64,000 nucleotides of DNA from Acidobacteriota bacterium (lineage in GTDB: Bacteria; Acidobacteriota; Vicinamibacteria; Vicinamibacterales; UBA2999), in the NCBI GenBank assembly GCA_030650395.1, contig JAUSDY010000139.1:20557-84556 (forward strand). Direction: 5' to 3'. Under the pieces are notes generated by a model. That model worked only from the letters and a program-made list of their open reading frames with translations. It had not been told where the DNA came from and did not search any database. The position numbers and the translations under genes are program-made. Every line of letters begins with the position of its first letter. The first letter of the stretch is position 1. Below, piece by piece: positions 10,616 through 19,165 of this stretch.

Positions 10616-11671
10616 ATGCGTATCGCGGTCATTCCCGGCGACGGAATTGGCAAGGACGTCACCGCCGAGGCGGTCAAGGTGCTGCAGGCGACCGGCGAGG
10701 TGTTTGGACGCCGCTTTGACCTGGTGCAACTGCCGTGGAGCGCCGATCACTATTTGAAGACCGGCGAAACGCTGCCGGCCAACGGCTACCAGATGCTGCG
10801 CGACGAGTTCGAGGCGATCTTCGTCGGCGCGCTGGGCGATCCGCGTGTCGCCGACAACCGCCACGCCCGCGACATTCTCCTCGGCACCCGCTTCGAGCTC
10901 GATCTGTATGTGAACTATCGCCCGGTGCGGCTGCTCGACGATCGCCTCAGCCCGCTCAAGGATCGCGGCAGGAAAGACATCAACTTCGTGGTGTTTCGCG
11001 AGAACACCGAAGGCGTCTACGTGGGCGTCGGCGGGCGCTTCAAGGCGGGCACGATCGACGAAATCGCGATCCAGGAAGAGGTCAACACTTACAAGGGCGT
11101 GCACCGCATCATCCGCCACGCGTTTGAATTCGCGAAGGCCAACGGACTCACCAAGGTCTGCATGGCCGACAAGAGCAACGCCATGCAACATGGGCATGCG
11201 CTGTGGCAGCGCGTCTTCAAGGAAGTCTCAGCGCTCTATCCGGGCATCACGGCGATTCACCAGTACATCGATGCGCTGGCGATGTTCCTCGTGAAGGATC
11301 CAGGGCAGTATCAGGTCATCGTCACCAATAACCTGTTCGGCGACATCGTCACCGACATCGGCGGAGCGCTGCAGGGCGGCCTTGGCATGGCCGCCTCGGG
11401 CAACATCCACCCTGGCCGCACGTCGTTGTTCGAGCCGGTGCACGGCTCGGCGCCGCCGCTGGCGGGGAAGAACGTGGCGAACCCGATTGGTGCGATCCTG
11501 TCAGCAGCGCTCATGCTCGAAACCCTTGGCGCGGCCGATGAATCGAAGGCGATCGAGCGCGCGGTTGAAGCTGTGGTAGCGCAGGGTCAAACCACGACCG
11601 ACATCGGCGGCGCGCTTGGCACACGCGAGGTTGGCGACTGCATCGCCAAGCGAATAACCAAGACCAATTAA
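10616..11671 (+). CDS. isocitrate/isopropylmalate dehydrogenase family protein
   Basis: 351 residues. Metal-dependent β-decarboxylating dehydrogenase fold: IAVIPGDGIGKDV at the N-terminus, substrate Arg/Tyr segment NFVVFRENTEGVYVGVGG, ADKSNAMQHG, the metal Asp motif TNNLFGDIVTDIGG, and cofactor loop EPVHGSAPPLAGKNVANP. It resembles LeuB most, but no leuA/C/D gene is near; the partners are a thiolase and hydroxyacyl-CoA dehydrogenase. A 3-isopropylmalate, tartrate or homoisocitrate-type substrate is possible. ATG 10616 begins the fold; the open frame upstream is non-homologous. The last seven codons (RITKTN, stop) are read from the AATAACC heptamer array. Confidence 0.85.
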   Translation: MRIAVIPGDGIGKDVTAEAVKVLQATGEVFGRRFDLVQLPWSADHYLKTGETLPANGYQMLRDEFEAIFVGALGDPRVADNRHARDILLGTRFELDLYVNYRPVRLLDDRLSPLKDRGRKDINFVVFRENTEGVYVGVGGRFKAGTIDEIAIQEEVNTYKGVHRIIRHAFEFAKANGLTKVCMADKSNAMQHGHALWQRVFKEVSALYPGITAIHQYIDALAMFLVKDPGQYQVIVTNNLFGDIVTDIGGALQGGLGMAASGNIHPGRTSLFEPVHGSAPPLAGKNVANPIGAILSAALMLETLGAADESKAIERAVEAVVAQGQTTTDIGGALGTREVGDCIAKRITKTN

Positions 11672-11703
11672 CGAATAACCAAGAACCAATAACGAATAGC
11701 GAA
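11652..11703 (+). repeat. AATAACC heptamer array
   Basis: Degenerate 7-bp units (AATAACC, AATTAAC, AATAACG) cover the end of the dehydrogenase coding region and the whole gap to the thiolase. The same family occurs at 12885-12936, 24532-24610, 53029-53101 and 60425-60474. Confidence 0.85.
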
Positions 11704-11704
11704 T

Positions 11705-12886
11705 ATGACCAATCCTGTTTTCATACTCGGTGGCGCGCGCACGCCAATGACGCAACACGTGGGCGCGCTGAAGGATGTCTCGGCGATCGACCTGGCCGCG
11801 ACCGCGTCCAAGGGTGCGCTCGAACGCAGCGGCGTTAACCCGGGGTGGATCGACCACGTCGTGTTCGGCAACGTGCAGCAGAGCAGCGTTGACGCGCATT
11901 ACGGCGCCCGTCACGTCGGGCTCAAGGCCGGCGTGCCGATCGAAGTGCCGGCGCTGACAGTGAATCGGCTGTGCGGCTCCGGCATCCAGGCGGTGTTGAG
12001 CGGCGCTCAGCAGATCCAACTCGGCGAGGCCGGCATGGTGCTCGCCGGCGGCATGGAGAACATGAGCCAGGTGCCGCACGTGATTCGCGGCGCGCGGTCC
12101 GGGTTCAAGCTGGGACAAGGCAAGCTCGAAGACTGGCTGTGGGAAGGCTTGACCGATCCGTACGCCGGCTGCTCGATGGCGATTACCGCCGAGAACTGCG
12201 CGGAGAAGTACGGCATTACCCGCGAGCAAGCGGACGAGTACGCGCTGCGCAGCCAGCAGCTCGCCCACCAGGCGTGGACGTCAGGGATCATGAAAGACGA
12301 AGTCGTGCCGGTCGAAATCAAGACGCGCAAAGGCGTCACTCTGGTCGAACAGGACGATCACATGCGGCCGGAGACGACGATGGAGATCCTGGCGAAGCTG
12401 CCGGCGGCCTTCAAGAAGGACGGCGTCGTCACCGCCGGCAACGCCAGCGGCATCGTCGACGGCGCCGCGGCCCTGGTGATTGCCGGCGAGGACGCCGTAA
12501 AGTCGCGCGGCATCAAGCCGATCGGCCGCATCGTGTCGTGGGCCACGGTCGGCGTCGAACCGGCATTCATGGGCATGGGCCCTGCTCCGGCGATTCGGAA
12601 AGCGCTCGATATCGCCGGGCTGTCGCTTCGCGATCTCGACCTGATCGAAATCAACGAAGCCTTCGCGGCGCAGTACCTGTCGTGCGAGAAGGAGCTTGGC
12701 CTCGATCGCAACAAGGTCAACGTCAACGGCGGCGCGATTGCGCTCGGGCACCCGCTCGGCGCCAGCGGCGCGAGACTGTTGCTGACGCTGATGCTTGAAC
12801 TGCGCCGTCGCCGCAAGAAGTATGGTGTGGCGTCCGCCTGCATCGGCGGTGGTCAGGGAATCGCCATGGTTGTTGAAGCTGTCTAA
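11705..12886 (+). CDS. thiolase (acetyl-CoA acetyltransferase type)
   Basis: 393 residues. Condenses or cleaves acyl-CoA thioesters. The nucleophile Cys90 is in VNRLCGSGIQA, the GHPLGASGAR motif carries the catalytic His, and the second Cys is in ASACIGGGQGIAM. Length and motif order are those of biosynthetic/degradative thiolases such as AtoB or PhaA. It lies between a β-decarboxylating dehydrogenase and a 3-hydroxyacyl-CoA dehydrogenase on the same strand. With the latter it can interconvert acetyl-CoA, acetoacetyl-CoA and 3-hydroxybutyryl-CoA. Both flanking gaps consist only of heptamer repeats. Confidence 0.93.
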   Translation: MTNPVFILGGARTPMTQHVGALKDVSAIDLAATASKGALERSGVNPGWIDHVVFGNVQQSSVDAHYGARHVGLKAGVPIEVPALTVNRLCGSGIQAVLSGAQQIQLGEAGMVLAGGMENMSQVPHVIRGARSGFKLGQGKLEDWLWEGLTDPYAGCSMAITAENCAEKYGITREQADEYALRSQQLAHQAWTSGIMKDEVVPVEIKTRKGVTLVEQDDHMRPETTMEILAKLPAAFKKDGVVTAGNASGIVDGAAALVIAGEDAVKSRGIKPIGRIVSWATVGVEPAFMGMGPAPAIRKALDIAGLSLRDLDLIEINEAFAAQYLSCEKELGLDRNKVNVNGGAIALGHPLGASGARLLLTLMLELRRRRKKYGVASACIGGGQGIAMVVEAV

Positions 12887-12936
12887 TAACCAATAACCAA
12901 TTACGAATAACCAATAACGAATTACGAATAACCAAA
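12885..12936 (+). repeat. AATAACC heptamer array
   Basis: About seven units of AATAACC, AATTACG and AATAACG fill the gap between thiolase and hydroxyacyl-CoA dehydrogenase. All are in one orientation, so no hairpin forms, as expected if readthrough to the next operon gene is kept. Confidence 0.85.
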
Positions 12937-12949
12937 GTGTTGAAACCAC

Positions 12950-13807
12950 ATGGCCATTAAGACAGTTGGTGTGCTCGGTTGCGGGTTGATGGGCGCGGGC
13001 ATTGCGCAGGTCTCGGCGGCGGCCGGGTTCAAGACCTATTCGCTCGAGGTCAACGAAGACGTGCTCAAGAAGGGCCTCGGCCGGATCGAGAAGTTCCTGA
13101 CCGGCGGCATCGAGAAGGGCAAGGTCACCGCGGCGCAGAAGGCGACCGTGCTGGGAAACCTGACGGGCACGACGAAGTATGCGGACTTGAAAGACTGCGA
13201 CCTCGTGATCGAAGCCATCATCGAGAACGTTGAGATCAAGAAGCAGGCCTATGCGCAGCTCGAGGCGGTGATCGGGCCGCATTGCTTGATCGCCTCGAAC
13301 ACCTCATCGCTCTGCATCACGGAGCTTGCCGCGGGCACCAAGCGGCCCGACAAGGTCGGCGGGATGCACTTCTTCAATCCCGTGCCGCTGATGAAGCTGG
13401 TGGAAGTGATCCGCGCGCTGGCGACCAGCCAGGACACACACGAGGAGCTGTTGGGGTTCGTGAAGGCGATTGGCAAGGAGCCGATCTCCGCCCCCGATCG
13501 CGGCGGCTTCATCGTCAACCGGCTGCTCGTGCCGTACTTGCTCGATGCGATTCGCTGTCACGAAGAGGGCCTCGGCACGGTCGAAGACATCGACAACGGC
13601 ATGAAGCTCGGCTGCGGCTACCCGATGGGCCCGTTCGCGCTGCTGGATTTTGTCGGCCTCGACACGACCTATTACATCGCCAACATCATGTTCGAAGAAT
13701 TCCGTGAGACGAGGTTCGCGCCGCCGCCGCTGCTGAAGCGGATGGTGCTGGCCGGGCATCTCGGTAGGAAGAGCGGTAAGGGCTTTTACGACTATTCCGC
13801 CAAGTAG
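12950..13807 (+). CDS. hbd: 3-hydroxybutyryl-CoA dehydrogenase
   Basis: 285 residues, the usual length. NAD-binding Rossmann motif GCGLMGAGIAQV at the N-terminus; the catalytic His-Glu pair is suggested by GMHFFNPVPLMKLVEVI; the C-terminal 3HCDH domain has NRLLVPYLLDAI and GCGYPMGPFALLDFVGLDT. It reduces acetoacetyl-CoA or oxidises 3-hydroxyacyl-CoA and is cytosolic. It is the last gene of the run with the thiolase. The stop is followed after 3 bp by the terminal repeat of the 904-bp GxxExxY cassette. Confidence 0.93.
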   Translation: MAIKTVGVLGCGLMGAGIAQVSAAAGFKTYSLEVNEDVLKKGLGRIEKFLTGGIEKGKVTAAQKATVLGNLTGTTKYADLKDCDLVIEAIIENVEIKKQAYAQLEAVIGPHCLIASNTSSLCITELAAGTKRPDKVGGMHFFNPVPLMKLVEVIRALATSQDTHEELLGFVKAIGKEPISAPDRGGFIVNRLLVPYLLDAIRCHEEGLGTVEDIDNGMKLGCGYPMGPFALLDFVGLDTTYYIANIMFEEFRETRFAPPPLLKRMVLAGHLGRKSGKGFYDYSAK

Positions 13808-13850
13808 ACGTACGGGCCACAGAGACACAGAGACACAGAGACGGAGTTTC

Positions 13851-14001
13851 GGTTCGCTGGCGTCGCTTCGCGACGCGGGTCCGATGAAGCGGCTGGAAAA
13901 ATGAATCGCCTGAACCTGGTGCGACTCATTTTGTCCAACCGCTTCATCGGACCTCCACCGGCCCTCGACGGGATCATTCCGAAGGCCGCCGCCAGCGAAC
14001 C
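13851..14001. repeat. multi-stem structured element A
   Basis: Outer stem GGTTCGCTGGCG (13851-13862) pairs with CGCCAGCGAACC (13990-14001). Inside are a small hairpin GTCGC-ttc-GCGAC, a 15-bp stem (13878-13892 with 13939-13953) continued by AAAATGA/TCATTTT, and a third stem with GGCC ends. Homologous in layout to elements B and C. No protein-coding signal is seen between 13808 and 14137. Confidence 0.75.
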
Positions 14002-14137
14002 TCACTGCAAAAACCGCAACCCCAATCCACGGCTGCGATCGCATCTTCTGCGATCGTCCGTGCGCGTTTCAGCCGAAACCCACCAGAAATCGGTTGGCAT
14101 TACTGATGCTCCGTCTGCTCTCCGGAGATGGAATGTC

Positions 14138-14512
14138 ATGACCGAAACGAACGATCCTCTGACCGAGCAAATCATCGGGTGCGCAATCGAAATTCACAAG
14201 CAATTGGGCCCCGGCCTGCTCGAGAGCGCTTATCACAGCGCGATGTGCATCGAGCTCGCATTCAACCGGCTTACGTTTGAACGCGAGCGATCGATCTCCG
14301 CGGAATACCGGGGAGTAAAGATCGGCGATTACAGACCCGATTTGATTGTAGAAAACAAGGTCGTGGTCGAGATTAAGAGCGTCTCCAACTACGATCCGGT
14401 ATTCACAGCGCAGATGCTGACCTACCTGCGAGTAACGAGACTTCGAGTTGGACTGGTGTTGAACTTCAATCGGCCGGTGCTGAAAGACGGAATCAACCGC
14501 TTCGCGTTGTGA
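14138..14512 (+). CDS. GxxExxY protein, PD-(D/E)xK nuclease-like
   Basis: 124 residues. The family-defining GLLESAY is at residues 26-32. A nuclease-like core follows: Asp68 in DYRPDLIV, then Glu78-Ile-Lys80 in VVVEIKS, and Gln92/Tyr96 in AQMLTYL. This order (E, D, ExK, QxxxY) is the RecB-type PD-(D/E)xK active-site layout, so cleavage of DNA or RNA is plausible but not shown. ATG 14138 is the start; codons upstream in frame run through element A and are not coding. There is no clear Shine-Dalgarno. The gene sits alone between structured elements A and B inside terminal inverted repeats. GxxExxY proteins are a known, often multicopy, uncharacterised family. Confidence 0.88.
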   Translation: MTETNDPLTEQIIGCAIEIHKQLGPGLLESAYHSAMCIELAFNRLTFERERSISAEYRGVKIGDYRPDLIVENKVVVEIKSVSNYDPVFTAQMLTYLRVTRLRVGLVLNFNRPVLKDGINRFAL

Positions 14513-14530
14513 CCAGAAAGATTTGAGAGC

Positions 14531-14680
14531 GGTTCGCTGGCGTCGCTTGCGACGCGGAGCCGAAGAAGCGATTGGAAAAGTGAGTCCCCTGCATCCCGTT
14601 GGGACTCATTGTTTCCAATCGCTTCTTCGGATCTGAGCCGGCCTTCGGCAGAAAACTACCGAAGGCCGGCGTCAGCGAAC
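14531..14680. repeat. multi-stem structured element B
   Basis: Outer stem GGTTCGCTGGCG (14531-14542) pairs with the CGTCAGCGAAC region ending at 14680. The small hairpin GTCGC-tt-GCGAC follows, then a perfect 19-bp stem (14560-14578 with 14612-14630) with TGAGTCCC/GGGACTCA inside it. The third stem is GCCGGCCTTCGG/CCGAAGGCCGGC. Compared with A, the long stem differs on both sides yet stays paired. Confidence 0.78.
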
Positions 14681-14728
14681 TCATGTCTCTGTGTCTCTGT
14701 GTCTCAGTGGCCCGTATGTGGGCCAGGA

Positions 14729-15448
14729 TCAGCGTGACAGTCTTTGCAATGACTGTTTCGCCTGCTCTTTGAAGCGTTTGTCTTCGGGGATCCAGTCGGG
14801 ATGCGGCGGGGCGTCGAGCGCCGCCTGGTATTCCTTGCGGGCTTCATCTCTGCGTCCCAGGTCGTCGAGCGTGTCGGCCAGGAAGATGCGGGAGATCACA
14901 CTCTGCGGGTTGTAGGTGAGCGCCTTGCGCAGGTGCACTTCTGATTTCTTGTTGCTGCCGCCGAACAGCCCCGGCACTTTGAAATACCAGCGCCCCAGCG
15001 CGCGGTCGGCCGATCCATCGAGGAACGCCGGATTCAGCTTCAGCGCCATCTCCAGCGCGTCGCGGATCTGGCCGCGGTACTTGATGCCCTGGCGGAGGCC
15101 GAACGACTCGGCCAGCGCACCCATGTTGGCGGCGAGCCAGAAATGGCCCTCGGGTTTGGCGGCGTTGAGCGCCATGGCCGTTCGCGCCGCGGCGATGCCG
15201 CCCTCGAGCGCGCCTTTGCGCTCCGGCTCGGGCAGGCCGTTGGTGCCCAGCCAATAGCGGCCCTGCGCCAGCTTCCAGGCGGATTCGAAGTCTTTGGGAT
15301 TCGCGCCGAGGCGCGCCGCCCAGATCTCGGTCGCGCGTTTGGCGCTCGCGAGGGTTTCGCGATCGCGGTAGAGCGCGTCAGGGTCATCGGCGACTTGCGC
15401 GGCCAGCACCGAACCTGCGAGATACAATGCCGTGATGCAGGATCTCAT
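14729..15448 (-). CDS. TPR protein, TatT-like
   Basis: 239 residues from ATG 15448. N-terminal hydrophobic segment [12 protein letters not shown] suggests export. It is followed by TPR-type helices: [51 protein letters not shown] and [20 protein letters not shown]. The motif [27 protein letters not shown] resembles TatT-type periplasmic TPR proteins of TRAP systems, but no TRAP transporter genes are near. Its 5' end overlaps the start of folE on the opposite strand by about 14 bp, so the two promoters must lie inside each other's coding regions. A later TTG start is possible. Confidence 0.7.
   Translation of the reverse strand: MRSCITALYLAGSVLAAQVADDPDALYRDRETLASAKRATEIWAARLGANPKDFESAWKLAQGRYWLGTNGLPEPERKGALEGGIAAARTAMALNAAKPEGHFWLAANMGALAESFGLRQGIKYRGQIRDALEMALKLNPAFLDGSADRALGRWYFKVPGLFGGSNKKSEVHLRKALTYNPQSVISRIFLADTLDDLGRRDEARKEYQAALDAPPHPDWIPEDKRFKEQAKQSLQRLSR
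15423..15428 (+). promoter_or_regulatory. possible -10 box of a leaderless promoter (folE)
   Basis: TACAAT stands exactly six bases before ATG 15435. No Shine-Dalgarno sequence is present. The box lies within the 5' coding end of the divergent TPR gene. Confidence 0.4.
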
Positions 15449-16028
15449 CCAGCGACTGCTGATCGAGCTGGGCGAAGACCCGGCCCGGGAAGGGCTGGTG
15501 AAGACGCCGAGGCGGGTCGACAAGGCGCTGCGGTTTCTCACGAGTGGCTACCAGGCTGACATCGATGAAATGCTGAACGGGGCACTGTTCAGCGTCGATT
15601 ATAGCGAGATGGTGATCGTCCGCGACATCGACTTCTACAGCATGTGCGAGCACCACTTGCTGCCGTTCTTCGGCAAGTGCCACGTCGCCTACATCCCGAA
15701 CAAGCGGGTGATCGGCCTCAGCAAGATCCCGCGGCTGGTCGACATCTTCGCGCGCCGCCTGCAGCTGCAAGAAAGAATGACCAACCAGATCGCCGAGACC
15801 ATCACCGAGAAGATCAGCCCGCTCGGCGTCGCCGTGGTCTGCGAAGCCACGCACCTGTGCATGGCGATGCGCGGGGTCGAGAAGCAGAACTCCTACACCA
15901 TCACCAGCGCGATGTTCGGGGCCTTCCGCGAGCAGTCGCGGACACGGATGGAATTCCTCGAATTACTCAAGCTGCGGGGCGGCATCGCGTCATCCGGTCC
16001 GACGCATTCCCACGATTTCGACGAATAA
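15435..16028 (+). CDS. folE: GTP cyclohydrolase I
   Basis: 197 residues. Converts GTP to 7,8-dihydroneopterin triphosphate, the first step to folate and tetrahydrobiopterin, in the cytosol as a decamer. Zinc ligands are Cys and His in [10 protein letters not shown] and the distal Cys in [12 protein letters not shown]; the N-terminal [15 protein letters not shown] and [12 protein letters not shown] are family signatures. GTG 15432 immediately precedes ATG 15435 and is an alternative start. The gene stands alone, ending at a strong bidirectional hairpin. Confidence 0.96.
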   Translation: MQDLIQRLLIELGEDPAREGLVKTPRRVDKALRFLTSGYQADIDEMLNGALFSVDYSEMVIVRDIDFYSMCEHHLLPFFGKCHVAYIPNKRVIGLSKIPRLVDIFARRLQLQERMTNQIAETITEKISPLGVAVVCEATHLCMAMRGVEKQNSYTITSAMFGAFREQSRTRMEFLELLKLRGGIASSGPTHSHDFDE

Positions 16029-16035
16029 AAACAAA

Positions 16036-16090
16036 ACAGGAGGCCAGGAGATCAGGAGAAGTATTTTCTCCTGACCTCTTGACCTCCTGT
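16036..16090. terminator. 25-bp hairpin built of AGGAG 8-mers between convergent genes
   Basis: Positions 16036-16060 pair with 16065-16090 over about 25 bp, with mostly G-U-type differences. The left arm is a short array of 8-bp AGGAGxxC units. It separates folE from the convergent second receptor and should terminate both. Confidence 0.75.
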
Positions 16091-16107
16091 GAAGCCCTCC
16101 TGATCTG

Positions 16108-18948
16108 CTAGAAGCGGAACGCGACATTAAACCGGATGTTCCGCGGGCCGTAGACCTGCGCCGGCGAGCCGAACTGCGGCAGCGTGTTGATGGCGCCGGC
16201 AGGGTCGCCGTTCTGCCGCAGGTTGATGGTGCCGCTCAGCGTGCGCGCATCCCACACGGTGTTGTTGTTCGCAATGTTATGGAAGTCGACCGAAGCTTCC
16301 AGGCTGCGCGCGCCGAAGCGGGCGGTCTTGAACACCCGCATGTCGGCGGACGTGCGCTGGCTGAGACGGTGCGATCCGAGTGGCTCGACGTTGACCGTGG
16401 TATTGCCGCCCACCGACAGCGGCGTCGTGACCTGACGCGTCAACGCGATGCCGCTCTGGCGGTTGAGATTGCCGGCCAGGCCGATCTCGTAGAACGGCAG
16501 CATGTAGCTCCCCGTGACCTTGAACTGGTGCGGCCGATCACCGAGCTGGCCCGTGACCGGACCATTGACGTTGAGCAGCGTATTCGGATTGACGGTGACG
16601 CTCTGGCCTCCAATTCGGGTCTGCGAATACGTGTACCCGGCCAGCACCTGCCACCGGTTGGACATCCGCTTGGTAGCGGTGATCTCCAGCCCTTTATAGG
16701 TCTGAAGGAACGTGCGGTCGTTGGTCAGGAACACGAGGTTGGTCGGCGACACCCGGTTGTAGAACTGGAAGGTCGAGTCGTCCGCCGTGCCGGCGACGCC
16801 GTCGCGTCCGTTATCCGCCCGTGTCGTGAGCGTGGATTCGAACGGGTTGGCGGGATTCGACGTGGCTTGCGGGTCCTTCTCGCGCCGGTAGGAATAGTTC
16901 ACGCTGAGGCGGAGAGCTGGAAACAGCTCGTGGTCGAGGCCGGTCGTGAACTCGTCGGTGTAGGGCCGGCGGTAGTCAGGGTCCCATGAGATGACACTCA
17001 GGTTGGCCTGCGAAATGACCGGCGTGCCGGTCTGCTCGCCGTCCTGGAACACCCGATCGCCGTTGGCATCGACCCATCGGAACTGCTGGGAGTAGTTCGA
17101 GTTCGGGTTGACGGTGTCGAGCACGCCGCCGGTGGTGATGATGTAGTAATAACGGCCGGCGGACCCTTTGATCGCCGTCCTGCCATTGCCCGTCACGTCA
17201 ACCGCCGCGCTCAGGCGCGGGCCGGCGGTCGTCCACTTGACGACGTCACGCTGCGCGGGAAAGGTGCGGGTCAGCGCCGGGAACCACCGGCTGGCGGGAC
17301 TGCTCTGTTCAGGCAGGTAGCCTTCGAGCCGCTCCCAGCGCACGCCGCCGGTCAGCGTCAGCCGCTTGATCGCGTAGCTGTCCTGGAAGTACAGCGCCAT
17401 CACGTCCACGGCCGTTTTGGTGAAGAACGGCGTGGCAAACAATGTCACGTTCTGGCTGAGGCCGGTGGCGCTGCTGTAGGTCAGCTCCAGATCGTCGACC
17501 CGACGCGTCCGGACTTCCACAGGCGAATGCGCGTTGTCGAAGCCGAACTTGAACTCGTGACGGCCGCCGAGCGCCTGGTCCACGTAGTACTGCCCGGTGG
17601 CGTTCATCTGGTAGCGGTTGCGGAACCGCTCGGTGTCCGCGGTGAAGTTCCGTGTCCGAATCCCGGTCGCGGTGTCGAGCAGCGTCTGGCCCGAGCCGTT
17701 CTGGTAGGTCGGGAAGGCGATCTTGTTCAGCCCCACGCGCGCGTCGACGAAGAACTTTTGCGTGACGACGGAGTTCAACAGCACCTGGTAGATGTCGAAC
17801 ACGTCGTCTTCGTTGCTGGTCGATTCCTTGACGAGCGAAGCCGATCCAGCCAGGAAGCGATTCGGCTTCTTGTAGTACTGCCGCGAGTACAGGCCGGTGA
17901 GCCGGTTGTTGTCGCTCAGCTGGTAATTTGCGTTGATCAGGCCGGAGGTGATGTCGGTCTTGTCGAGCACCAGCGTCGAGAAGGCCGCCGGCACGTTGAC
18001 GTGCACGCGCCAGTCGCGGAACGACGTGAAGATGCGAAGTTTGCGAGCGAGGATCGGACCGCCGCCGCTGATGTTCACGTCAGAAACGAAATCCACCGCG
18101 TTGGTCTCCCGCCGGAAGCCGTAGCGCAGCAGGTTGTCGTCGATGTTCTGCGTCTGCGTGGCGTCGCCCAGCCAGGCGCCCGTCAGGCGGCCGCTCCAGC
18201 GTTCTCCGCCGCTCTTGGTCACCATGTTCAGAAACACGCCGCTGGTCGGCACTGTGATGTCGTGCGCGCCGGTCGAGACCTGGATGTCGTCGAAGGCGTC
18301 GAAGTCGTAGTAGAAGCCCGCCGCGCCGATGGCGGCCGGATCGCCGACGTTGATGCCGTTCAGGTAACTCGAGTTCTGAGCGCTGGTGGTACCGCGGGCG
18401 TTGAAGACGCCCTGCAGGCCGCCGGAGGTGCCGCCCACGTCCGGCCGCGTGATCAGCAGGCTCGGCACCTTGTATTCCACCAGCGACCAGATGTCGCGCC
18501 CACCCGGCGTTCCCTGGAGCAACTGCTCGCCCAGGTTGACGCTGGTGTTCGCGCTGGTCGTGTCGACGACCGGCGAGGTCCCCGTGACGGTGACCGTTTC
18601 GGCCACCGTCGCCACCCGCAACGACATGTCGAGCGGCACCGTCGCGCCGACCTGCACGTTCACGCCCTCGCGGATGACGCTGCGGAAGCCCTGGAGCTCA
18701 ACCTTGACGGAGTACACCCCTGGCGGCAGGGACGGGAAGCGATTGACGCCGCCACTGTCGGTCACGCCGGCCATGGTGCCTGACACGAGGACGGGACTGG
18801 TCAAGGTCACGGCCACGCCAGGCACCGAGGCGCCTTGTTCGTCGCTCACGCGAACCAGAATCGATCCCGTTTGCATTTGGGCGGCCGCTGGAAGCGCCGC
18901 GAAGAGTGCCAGACCGACCGTGACGAGCCAAATTCTTGCTCGATTCAT
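16108..18948 (-). CDS. TonB-dependent receptor, Oar-like, with carboxypeptidase-regulatory domain
   Basis: 946 residues. Signal peptide ending in AALPAAAQ; β-sandwich domain at ~25-110 (ILVRVSDEQGASVPGVAVTL, FPSLPPGVYSVKVEL); plug domain with TSPVVDTTSANTSVNLG and SYLNGINVGDP; barrel ending NIRFNVAFRF. The plug has an Asn/Ser-rich segment rather than the FIIDGIET motif of the first receptor, so the ligands probably differ. It is located in the outer membrane. GGAGGAC lies 9 nt upstream of ATG. It is separated by ~220 bp from the divergent gene at 19166. Confidence 0.92.
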   Translation of the reverse strand: MNRARIWLVTVGLALFAALPAAAQMQTGSILVRVSDEQGASVPGVAVTLTSPVLVSGTMAGVTDSGGVNRFPSLPPGVYSVKVELQGFRSVIREGVNVQVGATVPLDMSLRVATVAETVTVTGTSPVVDTTSANTSVNLGEQLLQGTPGGRDIWSLVEYKVPSLLITRPDVGGTSGGLQGVFNARGTTSAQNSSYLNGINVGDPAAIGAAGFYYDFDAFDDIQVSTGAHDITVPTSGVFLNMVTKSGGERWSGRLTGAWLGDATQTQNIDDNLLRYGFRRETNAVDFVSDVNISGGGPILARKLRIFTSFRDWRVHVNVPAAFSTLVLDKTDITSGLINANYQLSDNNRLTGLYSRQYYKKPNRFLAGSASLVKESTSNEDDVFDIYQVLLNSVVTQKFFVDARVGLNKIAFPTYQNGSGQTLLDTATGIRTRNFTADTERFRNRYQMNATGQYYVDQALGGRHEFKFGFDNAHSPVEVRTRRVDDLELTYSSATGLSQNVTLFATPFFTKTAVDVMALYFQDSYAIKRLTLTGGVRWERLEGYLPEQSSPASRWFPALTRTFPAQRDVVKWTTAGPRLSAAVDVTGNGRTAIKGSAGRYYYIITTGGVLDTVNPNSNYSQQFRWVDANGDRVFQDGEQTGTPVISQANLSVISWDPDYRRPYTDEFTTGLDHELFPALRLSVNYSYRREKDPQATSNPANPFESTLTTRADNGRDGVAGTADDSTFQFYNRVSPTNLVFLTNDRTFLQTYKGLEITATKRMSNRWQVLAGYTYSQTRIGGQSVTVNPNTLLNVNGPVTGQLGDRPHQFKVTGSYMLPFYEIGLAGNLNRQSGIALTRQVTTPLSVGGNTTVNVEPLGSHRLSQRTSADMRVFKTARFGARSLEASVDFHNIANNNTVWDARTLSGTINLRQNGDPAGAINTLPQFGSPAQVYGPRNIRFNVAFRF

Positions 18949-19131
18949 CGCCTTATGTCCTCCGATAATCCGTTTCGACTCTTACAAAAAGTTGGATGGA
19001 ACAGTCTTGCACGCGAGCGAATCACACCGGTAGCTGCTGACAAGGGCAGACTTTCGCGAACCATATATGACATCGACCTGACGGGCGTACAGGTCAAGCA
19101 ATATGAGCAAGCAAGCTCCCTGCCGAGCTGC

Positions 19132-19159
19132 TTGGCCGAGTGTACACGGACGCTATACT
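19132..19159 (+). promoter_or_regulatory. sigma-70-type promoter giving a possibly leaderless mRNA
   Basis: TTGGCC (19132-19137), a 16-bp spacer, and TATACT (19154-19159). The ATG at 19166 starts six bases after the -10 box, where transcription would begin. No Shine-Dalgarno is present. Confidence 0.55.
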
Positions 19160-19165
19160 GAAAGC

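Larger units (their letters stand above)
13811..14716. mobile_element. inverted-repeat-bounded cassette with GxxExxY gene
   Basis: The ends are 32-bp inverted repeats (13811-13842 and 14685-14716) that match at 31 positions. Each is TACGGGCCAC followed by GAGACACAGAGA-type 8-mers. Inside are structured element A (13851-14001), a hairpin (14028-14062), the GxxExxY gene (14138-14512) and structured element B (14531-14680). No transposase is present, and the immediate flanks show no clear target duplication. The type 'mobile element' is an inference from terminal repeats and from related elements at 54601-55188. Confidence 0.6.

Noticed and set aside
13901..14137. N-terminal extension of the GxxExxY protein
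   Set aside because: The extra codons run through the hairpins of element A; the family begins at about ATG 14138 and no homology lies upstream.
13811..14716. Insertion sequence with transposase
   Set aside because: No transposase-type motif (DDE, HUH, serine or tyrosine recombinase) in any frame of the unit; only the nuclease-like GxxExxY gene is present, so it is not a classical IS.
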